Assembly: GCA_021791695.1 (NCBI GenBank)
Contig: JAJYWC010000002.1
Span: 1 to 64,000, forward strand
Source of the DNA: an archaeon
GTDB taxonomy: Archaea > Thermoproteota > Nitrososphaeria > Nitrososphaerales > Gagatemarchaeaceae
Length of the DNA stretch: 64,000 nucleotides
Direction: 5' to 3'
Shown: positions 8,266 through 15,792 of the stretch, piece after piece
How the letters are laid out: each line of letters starts with the position of its first letter
Numbering within the stretch: the stretch's first letter is position 1
Notes under the pieces: generated by a model
Databases searched by the model: none
The model's input: the letters and a program-made list of their open reading frames with translations, nothing else
What the model was told of the DNA's origin: nothing
Position numbers and translations under genes: made by a program

Positions 8266-9240
8266 TTGGTCGAGTTTACGCTTTCGATAACTGGTCTGCA
8301 CGCCAGAAATGAGTCCACCATCCAGGCCACCCAGGACTGGGAGAGGGGGAGGATTGGCTCAGCCGCGCTCAGCGCCGCCTTCCGGGCTGACTGCGACTCA
8401 CTGGTCGCGCTCCAGTCGGAGGTGGGTGCTGATTACATCTCGGACGGCCAGCTCGGCACCGGGTGGCAGGACTTCCTCAGACCCCTGACGAACGGGCTCC
8501 ACGGGGTCAAGAAGGGAGCCATGGTGAGATGGTACAACACCAACACCTTCTACTACGCGCCGGTCGTCTCGGGGCCGATAAGCAGCAAGGGGGGCGCCGT
8601 ATGGAGCAAGCTCGAGCGGAGGCACGTTAAGAAGGGGAGGTTCCGCGTCGCGATACCTGACCCGCTGACCTTCTCCGACCTGGCCGAGGACCATCACTAC
8701 GGCAGCAAAGAAAAGCTCATGTTCGCATACTCCGATGCTCTCCGCGACGAGCTCCTCACCCTCAGCGAGAACGGCGTCGCGTACGTCCAGTTCTCCTCTC
8801 CGGCGCTCGTCGCCCGTTTCAGGGACAAGGCGGTGAGCAGGGACCGTCTCGGGCAGCTCGGCGAGGCGATAAGGTCTGCGACCAGGGGCTCGTCCATGCG
8901 GACCGGATTTCACACGATATTTGGGGACGCGTCCCACCATATACCAGGCATCTTCGACGCAATACCCACCGACGACGTCGGTTTCGATTTCACGCAGACA
9001 GACCCAGCGTCACTGTCGGGCACCAAGAAGGGGATAATCGCTGGCGTCGCAGATGCGCGGTCCACGTACCTTGAGAGCATCGAGGAGCTCCACGAAACGG
9101 TCGAGCAGGTCATCGACACGACCGGGTCAAAGAGGGTCACTATAGCACCCTCGTCCGACCTCAGGTTCATCCCGCGAGTCTCGGCCGACGAGAAGCTGAG
9201 GAGGCTCGGCGCGCTGAAGAGAGAGCTAGGAGAGAGATGA
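8266..9240 (+). CDS. Methionine synthase N-terminal-domain-like protein (split MetE, Meth_synt_1)
   Basis: Free-standing homolog (324 aa) of the N-terminal barrel of cobalamin-independent methionine synthase, the half that in MetE helps bind the folate. Supporting stretches are SDGQLGTGWQDF and IPDPLTFSDL early on, FHTIFGDASH (matching the MetE TYFG strand), DDVGFDF, IIAGVADARST (matching GVIDGRN) and APSSDLRFIP (matching SPSCSLLHVP) near the end. No His-x-Cys zinc site is present, as expected for this half. TTG 8266 is preceded by AAGGCGAG as a likely ribosome binding site, and by a promoter at about 8202, giving a leader of some 30 nt. It is first in a four-gene operon; its TGA lies 1 bp before the ATG of the next gene. 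Confidence 0.82.
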   Translation: MVEFTLSITGLHARNESTIQATQDWERGRIGSAALSAAFRADCDSLVALQSEVGADYISDGQLGTGWQDFLRPLTNGLHGVKKGAMVRWYNTNTFYYAPVVSGPISSKGGAVWSKLERRHVKKGRFRVAIPDPLTFSDLAEDHHYGSKEKLMFAYSDALRDELLTLSENGVAYVQFSSPALVARFRDKAVSRDRLGQLGEAIRSATRGSSMRTGFHTIFGDASHHIPGIFDAIPTDDVGFDFTQTDPASLSGTKKGIIAGVADARSTYLESIEELHETVEQVIDTTGSKRVTIAPSSDLRFIPRVSADEKLRRLGALKRELGER

Positions 9241-9241
9241 G

Positions 9242-10441
9242 ATGAGCAAGGCATTCCCCACACAGGAGATCGGCAGCCTCCCCAAGTTCGGATGGAGGAC
9301 CAAGCCATTCAGGCAGATGGGCCTGGACGACGAGGACCTCCGTTCGGCCAAACTGTGGGGTGAGAGGATGTCCGTGCCGGGCACCTTGAGGCTACTGAAG
9401 CTCCTCTCGAAGAGGGCGGACTTCTCCGAGGAGGAGAAAAAGGAGATAGTCGACTTTTCTCTGCTGTACGCGATCCGGATGTGCGAGATGGCAGGCGCAG
9501 AATTGACGGAGCACCAGGGCCTCGACCTCGTCTGGAGCGGAGAGCAGGCCAGGACCGAGATGTACGAGACACCCGTCTCTAACATTGGCGGGTTCGAGTT
9601 CATCGGCAAGGTCAGGAGCTTCGACAACAAGTACTGGCGCATGGCCTCGATTCGGGGCTCGCCAAGCTACAAGAACAACTATCACATCGACGAGCTTCTC
9701 TTCACTCAGAAGCACGCGAAGCGGAAGGTCAAGGTTCCTGTCACGGACGCGATAACGATTATGGCGTGGTCGGACAACCACTACTACACGGCCAAGTGGG
9801 CTAGGGAGAAGGTTTCCCCGCTCAGGAAGTCCTTCAACGCCAGGAGGGAGTTCACGCTCGAGCTAGCGGGCATCATCAGGAAGGTCGTCCGCGAGCTGAT
9901 AGAGGGCGGAGTCGAGGAGGTCCAGATAGACATCCCCGCCGCGACCCAGTACCAGTCGGTGGATGACATCAAGCTGGTGGCGGAGTCGTTCAACGAGACG
10001 ACCAAGGGCCTCAGCGCGACGTTCAGCGTCCACAGCTGCTTCCCGCCAGCGGTTGGATATGAGATACTCTTCCCGCAGATCCTCGAGATGAAGAAGTGCG
10101 AGAGGTTCTCCTTCGAGTACGGAAACCGCGACGGCTACCGCAGGGGAGTGGACGACGATGCCAGGCCGGGGCTCACCGACCTGAAGCTCTTCAAGGAGTA
10201 CGGCTACAGGAAGGGTCTAGGCGTGGGCGTTATCCACATCCACACAGACAAGCTGCCGAGCGTCGGCGTGGTCAGGGACAGGATACTCTACGCTGCGAGG
10301 GCGACCGACCTCGACCCGAAGGAGCTCTATGTCAACCCCGACTGCGGCCTGAGGACGAGGAAGCCCGAGGTCGCCCAGAGGATGCTCGACCTGGTGGTCG
10401 CTGGGGCAGATAAGGCGAGGGGTGTGTCCTCCTCCGATTGA
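9242..10441 (+). CDS. Core cobalamin-independent methionine synthase (MetE C-terminal-domain type)
   Basis: Catalytic methionine synthase barrel (399 aa) corresponding to the C-terminal half of MetE, which methylates homocysteine. The zinc and homocysteine site is intact: H264 and C266 in the VHSCF segment, E292 in FSFEYG, and C368 in NPDCGLRTR. The N-terminus TQEIGSLP matches the family entry loop, which normally reads TTTIGSFP. Archaeal core synthases lack the N-terminal folate-binding half and are known in several cases to use other methyl donors. Here a separate N-half protein is encoded just upstream, and a second MetE-like protein overlaps its stop by one base (TGATG). The methyl donor (methyl-tetrahydrofolate, methyl-tetrahydromethanopterin or a corrinoid) is not decided by sequence. 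Confidence 0.87.
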   Translation: MSKAFPTQEIGSLPKFGWRTKPFRQMGLDDEDLRSAKLWGERMSVPGTLRLLKLLSKRADFSEEEKKEIVDFSLLYAIRMCEMAGAELTEHQGLDLVWSGEQARTEMYETPVSNIGGFEFIGKVRSFDNKYWRMASIRGSPSYKNNYHIDELLFTQKHAKRKVKVPVTDAITIMAWSDNHYYTAKWAREKVSPLRKSFNARREFTLELAGIIRKVVRELIEGGVEEVQIDIPAATQYQSVDDIKLVAESFNETTKGLSATFSVHSCFPPAVGYEILFPQILEMKKCERFSFEYGNRDGYRRGVDDDARPGLTDLKLFKEYGYRKGLGVGVIHIHTDKLPSVGVVRDRILYAARATDLDPKELYVNPDCGLRTRKPEVAQRMLDLVVAGADKARGVSSSD

Positions 10442-11685
10442 TGCCCAAGACGACAACCATAGGCAGCTACCCAACGTTCCCAAAACCGGAGGATGTCGAA
10501 TACTACCTGACGATATCCAGCCACGGGCTCGGCGACGAGGTGGTGGACCCATACCTGTGGTGCATCGACGAGGCACTCGAGGATTTCACCTCCGCGGGGA
10601 TAGAGGTGCCCTCGACGGGCCAGTCGAGGGGGGACCTCTACTCGCTCTTCCTCGACCCGAGGTTCGTAAAGGGCCTGCGTTGGAACGGCGCGGAGGTATT
10701 CGTGGAGGACAAGCTCTCGAGGGTCGCGTCGAACAGACTCTCCGACGTCCTGCACGCGCGCAGCGTTCTTCCCTCACACTATGAGATCAAGGAGCCGATT
10801 ACCGACGCGTACACTCTGGCGAAATTCGCCAAGATCAGCACCAGCTCGTACCGGGACACGCGCGAGCTCGCCAGGGACATCAACCGTAAGATAGTCATCC
10901 CCGAGATCGAGGACCTGCAGAAGAGCGGTGCCGTCTCCTGGATACAGCTGGACTCGCCCGCTCTGGCCGCTGAGTCCTTCACACCCGACTATTTCCTGGA
11001 GCTCTACGAGGAGGTCGCTTCGGTCACGAAGCTCCCCGTGGTCCTGCATGCGTGCGGTGACACTTCGAGGATATTCCCGGTCCTCACCAAGACAAGGGTC
11101 GACACCATCTCGCTCGACTTCTATCACTACCCGAGGCTCTTCGACGAGGCGAGCAGGCACAACTACGACCAGTTGATAGGTTTTGGGTGCACCGACAGCC
11201 AGAACCTCCGCGTCGAATCGGTAGACGAGACCGCCAAGATGGTCGAGTTCGGAAGGGGGAAGCTCGGCGAGGACCGCATCCAGTTCGTGCACCCGCACTG
11301 CGGGCAGAGGAACCTGAATCGGGAGGTCGCCTACGGCAAGAACGTCACGCTGACGCTAGCGAGGGACGACATCTACTTCGGGCGCCCGGAGGAGGCCTCG
11401 CCCTCTCGGCTCTCGAGCAAGGACTACGACCCCCGCGGGTACTTCCTGGTCTCGATCCTTAGGGACGCCAGAGAGATTCTCGTAACATACTACTCCTACC
11501 AGCACACGCCGATCAAGAGGTTCCGGTCGAGGTCGGCCGAGCGGATATTCCAGTCTCTCAACGAGGAGGCCGACAAGCTGGGCATCGGCCGGCGACACCT
11601 TGCATATCTCACTCTCGAGCTCGGGCGGGCGGAGGCGTCGCTGCAGTCGGGGCTCAACAATTACCGGCAGAAAGTGATAGAGTAG
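10441..11685 (+). CDS. MetE-like barrel fused to a C-terminal DUF4346-like domain
   Basis: Second MetE/UROD-superfamily barrel in the operon (414 aa). It keeps the entry motif KTTTIGSYP and potential metal ligands H203 and C205 in VLHACGD, and C287 in HPHCGQ; the MetE glutamate position may be D226 in SLDFYH. Residues about 328-414 are an added domain. Its pattern DPRGYFLV, then I-x-V-x-x-Y, then RSAERIF, then HLAYLTLELGRAE with a final Y-x-Q, matches my memory of the DUF4346 consensus, a domain linked to tetrahydromethanopterin methyl-transfer and dihydropteroate-synthase-like proteins. The ATG overlaps the previous stop and the stop is directly followed by the next start, so translation is coupled. 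A methyl-pterin-handling partner of the core synthase is my inference. Confidence 0.7.
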   Translation: MPKTTTIGSYPTFPKPEDVEYYLTISSHGLGDEVVDPYLWCIDEALEDFTSAGIEVPSTGQSRGDLYSLFLDPRFVKGLRWNGAEVFVEDKLSRVASNRLSDVLHARSVLPSHYEIKEPITDAYTLAKFAKISTSSYRDTRELARDINRKIVIPEIEDLQKSGAVSWIQLDSPALAAESFTPDYFLELYEEVASVTKLPVVLHACGDTSRIFPVLTKTRVDTISLDFYHYPRLFDEASRHNYDQLIGFGCTDSQNLRVESVDETAKMVEFGRGKLGEDRIQFVHPHCGQRNLNREVAYGKNVTLTLARDDIYFGRPEEASPSRLSSKDYDPRGYFLVSILRDAREILVTYYSYQHTPIKRFRSRSAERIFQSLNEEADKLGIGRRHLAYLTLELGRAEASLQSGLNNYRQKVIE

Positions 11686-12558
11686 TTGAGGCTTAGAGAG
11701 AAGATGGAGAGGGGCGTCTTCGTCCGACTCATCGAGGTCTTCCCCCCTAACTTCAGTGCCGACGCTTCCAAGGAGCCTCTCATCGGGATCAAGCAGAAGC
11801 TTCGAGATATGGTCACACGCGTCCAGAAGATAGAGAGCCTTGCGGACGCGATCCTCGTGGCGGACATGAAGGACCCGGCGCGCCTCCAGCTCTCGAGCGT
11901 CTACACGGCGGCAGCCCTGAAGGACGAGCTCGGGGTTGAGGTGATCCCGGTCATCCCCATGCGCGACATGAACAGCAAGGCCATTCGCGCCGCCTTCCTA
12001 ACCTGTCTTTCGCTGGGCCTCGAATCGGTCTCTCTGGTGTGGGGCGACCGGTTCGGCGAACGGGACGGCGCTAAGAACGTCTACGACTACGGATCCCTCG
12101 CCGAGGCCGTGTCCGACGCGAGGTCACTCGCCGACAGGGCCGACGTCCCAGCGACGCTTCTCGCTCCTGTCGACATCTCAGCGCTCTCAACCCCCAGAGG
12201 GGCCCGACTCGCCGAGTCTCGGCTCGACAGCGGTGCCGACTGCCTCCTGGCCCAGCCGCCCACATCCGACAACTCAAGGACCCTTGACAGGCACGTCTCC
12301 CTCCTCAGGGAGAAGCGCCTCGAGAGGAAGGTCCTTCATAACATCTTCCCCTTCCGAAACAGGGAAGACATAGACGCGTGCCGAGCCAGGTTCGGCTGGG
12401 ACCTGCCGAAGGAGCTCGACCTTATCGCCGAGAGGGGGGAGTCCAGCCTGCTGAGGGAGGCCAGAGGCGTCGTCGACGCCCTCGAGCAGAGGAAACTTCC
12501 GGGCGTGTACGTCTCCACCCGGGGCAAGCCGGAGCTTGCACGCTTCATCCTCGACTAG
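11686..12558 (+). CDS. Methylenetetrahydrofolate reductase-like (MTHFR fold) protein
   Basis: TIM-barrel protein of 290 aa resembling 5,10-methylenetetrahydrofolate reductase, the flavoenzyme that makes the methyl group used for methionine. It shows the N-terminal E-V-F-P-P motif (family EVxPP), an ADMKDPARL segment, a strand with LVWGDR, and SGADCLLAQPP, the position of the family GAD-x-x-x-TQ. It is shorter than some family members and keeps no NADH-domain extension, as in many archaea. TTG 11686 directly follows the stop of the MetE-DUF4346 gene. It is last in the operon, which suggests that this operon both makes and uses the methyl group. Flavin binding cannot be confirmed by eye. Confidence 0.72.
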   Translation: MRLREKMERGVFVRLIEVFPPNFSADASKEPLIGIKQKLRDMVTRVQKIESLADAILVADMKDPARLQLSSVYTAAALKDELGVEVIPVIPMRDMNSKAIRAAFLTCLSLGLESVSLVWGDRFGERDGAKNVYDYGSLAEAVSDARSLADRADVPATLLAPVDISALSTPRGARLAESRLDSGADCLLAQPPTSDNSRTLDRHVSLLREKRLERKVLHNIFPFRNREDIDACRARFGWDLPKELDLIAERGESSLLREARGVVDALEQRKLPGVYVSTRGKPELARFILD

Positions 12559-12681
12559 GGCGTCTGCGACAAAACCTAAATACGATATTCAAGCTTCGTG
12601 AGAACGAAGAGCGGCAATGACGTCCTCGAATTCTCTCTCGAGTTCTTCCATACTTCCCGTAGCCACGGCCGGAACCTGCTC

Positions 12682-13404
12682 ATGAAAGCCCTGATACTCG
12701 CGGGAGGGAAGGGTCTGCGCCTGAGACCTCTTACCGATGACAGGCCAAAGCCGCTGGTCAACCTTAACGAGCGCCCTATTGCCGAGTGGCAGATAGATTG
12801 GCTCAGGAAGGAGACCAGCCTCGAGAAGGTGGTATTCCTTTGCGGCTACAAATGGGAGAGGCTCAGGGAGCACTTCGGTTCCAGCTACAAGGGCGTAGCC
12901 GTCGACTACTGCGTCGAGGAGACCCCGCTGGGCACGGGCGGCGCCATAAAGGCGGGCCTCGCGTATCTGGGAAACCCCAACGAGAATGTCATCGTGACGA
13001 ACGGAGACGTTGTCACCGACATGCCCCTAAAGAGCATGATAGCCTCGCACGAATCCGCCGCGACCCAGCCGACCGTCACGATGCTCCTCGTCCCATACAA
13101 GTCCAGGTTTGGGATAGTGCACATCGACAAGCTGAAGGTGGTACGCAAGTTCGAGGAGAAGCCCGAGTTCCCCGACGTCTGGATCAACGGTGGCGTATAC
13201 GTCATCAACACCCAGAAGATACTGAAGCATCTGCCCGAGAAGGGCGACATCGAGAGGGAGACCTTCCCGAAGCTCGTCCAGTACGCCGAGATTGTCTCCT
13301 ATCCCTACTACGGCTTCTGGAACCTTATCGACTCGATAAAGGACCTAAAGGAAGTCGAGCAGGAGCTGAAGGAGATGCAGGCAGAGGCTTCAGAGCAGGT
13401 CTAG
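12682..13404 (+). CDS. Sugar-phosphate nucleotidyltransferase (mannose-1-phosphate guanylyltransferase-like)
   Basis: Nucleotidyltransferase of the NTP_transferase family (240 aa) that would couple a sugar-1-phosphate to NTP, releasing pyrophosphate. The start MKALILAGGKGLRLRPLT is the nucleotide-binding signature, followed by DRPKPLV with the catalytic Lys, ETPLGTGGA, VTNGDVVTD (metal Asp) and FEEKPEFP. It lacks the C-terminal beta-helix of longer enzymes, so it is the short GDP-mannose or glucose-1-phosphate type. The frame is open upstream to a GTG at 12598, which has a TATA-like CCTAAATACG about 20 bp before it; the extra 28 residues are unlike the family, so I use ATG 12682. The specificity for sugar and nucleotide is unknown. 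Confidence 0.88.
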   Translation: MKALILAGGKGLRLRPLTDDRPKPLVNLNERPIAEWQIDWLRKETSLEKVVFLCGYKWERLREHFGSSYKGVAVDYCVEETPLGTGGAIKAGLAYLGNPNENVIVTNGDVVTDMPLKSMIASHESAATQPTVTMLLVPYKSRFGIVHIDKLKVVRKFEEKPEFPDVWINGGVYVINTQKILKHLPEKGDIERETFPKLVQYAEIVSYPYYGFWNLIDSIKDLKEVEQELKEMQAEASEQV

Positions 13405-13409
13405 CGAAC

Positions 13410-14021
13410 TTGGCTGGCGACCCGCTCCGGAGGGCAGGCGCTCTGATGTTCGCAGGCGCGGCCCAGTTCTTCGTATTCTTCGTAGTAGCCCAGTCCGTCT
13501 ATCCGGGATACAGCGTCTCGGCGCAGCCGATCAGCGACCTCGGAGCGACGTGTCGCTCGGGCTCATGCACTATCCCACCTTCCGCCGCCATATTCGACGG
13601 GACCGTCTTCGTGCTGGGCGCGCTGGTCTTCGTCGGGGCCTTCTATGTCTACATCAGCCGCTTCCGACTGATAGGTGGGCTCGCGGCGCTATCCGCGTGG
13701 GGAGTTATGGGGGTCGGGATATTCCCAGAGACGACCGGGGTACTGCACGTCATCGTGTCATTCATCGCCTTCTTCTTCGGCGGCCTAGCAGCGATAGCCT
13801 CCTACAGGATGCTAAGGCGGCCTCTTTCGTACTTCTCCGTCGTGCTAGGTGTCGTCGGGCTAGCCTCCCTCGTCCTATACGCCGCCGGGGTGTACCTCGG
13901 TATTGGACAGGGAGGGATGGAGCGGATGGTCGCCTATCCGGAGCTCATCTGGCTGCTGGGATTCGGGGCGTTCCTGATGGGCCGTCCCATCGAGAGGGAG
14001 CCGCTGCCGGTCCCCCTTTGA
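13410..14021 (+). CDS. DUF998 family integral membrane protein
   Basis: Predicted membrane protein of about 203 aa with six hydrophobic helices. The segment VYPGYSVSAQPISDLGA early in the protein is the characteristic DUF998 motif (N/Q-x-I-S-D-L-G), and a second motif GIFPET follows in the middle. Function of the family is unknown. The first start in frame after the upstream stop is TTG 13410; ATG 13446 is an alternative that would begin directly at the first membrane helix. It lies 5 bp after the nucleotidyltransferase gene and is probably co-transcribed with it. Confidence 0.75.
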   Translation: MAGDPLRRAGALMFAGAAQFFVFFVVAQSVYPGYSVSAQPISDLGATCRSGSCTIPPSAAIFDGTVFVLGALVFVGAFYVYISRFRLIGGLAALSAWGVMGVGIFPETTGVLHVIVSFIAFFFGGLAAIASYRMLRRPLSYFSVVLGVVGLASLVLYAAGVYLGIGQGGMERMVAYPELIWLLGFGAFLMGRPIEREPLPVPL

Positions 14022-14058
14022 GACCCATAAAGGAGAGTGCACGAACTTAATCCTCGAA

Positions 14059-14340
14059 GTGGCGGTCCTAGACGTGAAGCCGGACCGGACGTCCGAGTTC
14101 GAGTCTGTCTTCCGAGAAGCTGAGCCGATCATCAGCTCCGAGAGGGGACACGTCTCGCACGAGCTCAGGCGTTGCGTCGAGCGGCCAGGCAGGTACATCC
14201 TACTAGTGCGCTGGGAGCGGCTCGAGGACCACACCGAAGGGTTCAGAGGGTCGCCCGGATACCAGGAGTGGAAACGTCTTCTGCACCGTTTCTACGCCCC
14301 GTTCCCCGTCGTCGAGCACTACTCCGAGTTGTCGTCCTGA
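14059..14340 (+). CDS. Antibiotic biosynthesis monooxygenase (ABM) domain protein
   Basis: Small ferredoxin-like alpha/beta-barrel protein (93 aa) of the ABM superfamily, which includes cofactor-free monooxygenases, heme-degrading enzymes and stress proteins. The features are VKPDRTSEFE near the start, SSERGHVSHELRR, the ILLVRWERLEDH strand, and a final HFS/EHYSEL-like ending (VVEHYSEL). No heme ligand or reaction can be assigned. GTG 14059 is used; family members commonly begin with three or four more residues (Ile-Leu-Glu-Val), and those codons are present just upstream but without an ATG, GTG or TTG. ACCCATAAAG at 14022-14031 is a plausible TATA box for a leaderless GTG 14059. Confidence 0.75.
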   Translation: MAVLDVKPDRTSEFESVFREAEPIISSERGHVSHELRRCVERPGRYILLVRWERLEDHTEGFRGSPGYQEWKRLLHRFYAPFPVVEHYSELSS

Positions 14341-14623
14341 GAGGAGGGATACCAGGGACGCGAGAGTTTCTTCACGACTTCAGACTCGTCTTCGCGATCA
14401 GGCTGCTTCTTGGAGCAATCCTGGTCCTAGGAGCAGAGACTACTGCCCGCTCGTCCAACCCGGGAGCTCCTCGTGCGGCCAGTCGCTGCGCGAGAACGCC
14501 ATCGCCGGGACGGCGATCCTCGTCGCATCTGCCTCCGACGGCGCTATCGTTCCCGGGTTGGGGCTCCGCAGGCGGACCGGGGCTGTCGAGAGGCGAAGTG
14601 ACGGGTCTGACCGTCCCGAGAAA
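14341..14623. other. Gene-free stretch of about 280 bp before guaB
   Basis: Several short open frames exist on both strands, but none has family-like composition or a good start. An 80-codon minus-strand frame at 14440-14682 runs through the guaB promoter and is not credible. I see no tRNA-like or other recognisable RNA core here. Confidence 0.4.
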
Positions 14624-14681
14624 TGCTTATTATAGCACTTCGGAGTGCTTCTTTTGGCAAGAGCAAAAATAGCCCTTGCCA
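14624..14681 (+). promoter_or_regulatory. guaB promoter with two inverted repeats, one covering the start codon
   Basis: A TATA-like CTTATTATAG lies at about 14625-14634. Directly after it is a perfect inverted repeat AGCACT/AGTGCT with a TCGG loop (14634-14649), placed between the TATA box and the expected transcription start. A second repeat, TGGCAAG at 14655-14661 and CTTGCCA at 14675-14681, has its 3' arm over the TTG start codon of guaB. The first looks like a repressor operator and the second like an RNA hairpin that could hide the start; both roles are inferred. Confidence 0.4.
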
Positions 14682-15785
14682 CTTAGTTTCGTATCAAAAC
14701 TGAAGAACGCTTCTGATGTCTTCACCTTCCGCGACTTCATCCTGCTTCCCGGCAGGAGCGAGGTGGAACCGCGGGACATCTCGCTAAACACGCATCTCAC
14801 TAAGAAGATCAAGCTGCACCTCCCCCTGGTCTCGTCGCCGATGGATACGGTTACTGAGTGGAGGATGGCGCTCGAGATGGCGAGGCTCGGTGGGGTCGGC
14901 GTGATACACAGGAACCTTGGCATCGAGGCGCAGGTCGAGCAGGTCAAGAAGGTGAAGGCATCGAAGGTAAAGGCGAAGAGCCTGGACGAGCGCGGCGCTC
15001 CGCTCGTGGGGGCTTCGATATCCCCGATGGACCCCAAGAGATGCGAGGCCCTCGACAAGGTGGCGGACTTTCTGGTCGCAGACGTGGCGCACTTCCACAA
15101 CTCCAACGTACTCTCGGCCGCCGCCAAGGTCATCCCCAACCTCAGCAGGGATTTCATCGCCGGCAACATCGGTACCAGGAGGGCCGTCCATGACATCGCC
15201 ATGGAGCTCCCAAGAGTGGACGGGTTCCGCGTCGGTATCGGCTCAGGTTCCGTCTGCATCACATCAGAAGTGACCAGAGTGGGCGCCCCTACCCTCTTCG
15301 CGGTAGCAGAGGTCTCGACCGCTGCGAACGAGCTCAATCTCGATGTCCCGATAATGGCGGACGGAGGGGTGCGCGGCGCCGGAGACGCCTCGCTCGCGTT
15401 CGCGGCGGGCGCGTCGACCGTGATGCTGGGTTCGGTCCTTGCGGGATGCGAAGAGTCTCCGAGCAAGGTCGTCATGAGGAACGGGAAGAAGATGAAGGTC
15501 CACAGGGGAATGGCCAGCTCCGCCGCTAGGAAGGCCCGGTACGCCCTCGACCGTTACAGCGTCCCCGCCAAGGGGCTCGACGAGGGGGTGGAGGCCTACG
15601 TCAACTACGCTGGCAACGTCGAGGAGGTCGTCGAGGGTTTCGCGAACGGTCTCAGGGCCTCCTTCGGCTATGCCGGGGCGAAGAGCATCACCGACCTCTG
15701 GGGCGTCGCCAACTTCGGACAGGTCTCGGCCGTCGGGTACACAGAGCTCGGAGTACACTCGCTCACCCTCAAGGGGGGCGGCTGA
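14676..15785 (+). CDS. guaB: IMP dehydrogenase without CBS domains
   Basis: Oxidises IMP to XMP with NAD+, the first committed step of GMP synthesis. The barrel shows SSPMDTVTE, GVGVIHRN, the loop GSGSVCITS with the catalytic cysteine, MADGGVRGAGD for phosphate binding, and the HRGMASS segment near the flap. The protein has 369 residues where typical enzymes have about 485, because the paired CBS regulatory domains are absent: the sequence runs straight from the HRN segment into the second half of the barrel. TTG 14676 is the first start giving the family N-terminus. It is followed after 7 bp by guaA, forming a GMP-synthesis operon. Loss of CBS domains implies loss of nucleotide allostery through them. 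Confidence 0.92.
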   Translation: MPLSFVSKLKNASDVFTFRDFILLPGRSEVEPRDISLNTHLTKKIKLHLPLVSSPMDTVTEWRMALEMARLGGVGVIHRNLGIEAQVEQVKKVKASKVKAKSLDERGAPLVGASISPMDPKRCEALDKVADFLVADVAHFHNSNVLSAAAKVIPNLSRDFIAGNIGTRRAVHDIAMELPRVDGFRVGIGSGSVCITSEVTRVGAPTLFAVAEVSTAANELNLDVPIMADGGVRGAGDASLAFAAGASTVMLGSVLAGCEESPSKVVMRNGKKMKVHRGMASSAARKARYALDRYSVPAKGLDEGVEAYVNYAGNVEEVVEGFANGLRASFGYAGAKSITDLWGVANFGQVSAVGYTELGVHSLTLKGGG

Positions 15786-15792
15786 GCTGAGC

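Noticed and set aside
12598-12681. N-terminal extension of the nucleotidyltransferase from GTG 12598
   Set aside because: The family signature begins at ATG 12682 and the added 28 residues have no match, although a promoter-like sequence lies near 12578.
14440-14682. Minus-strand 80-codon frame before guaB
   Set aside because: It runs through the guaB promoter and start and has no family resemblance.
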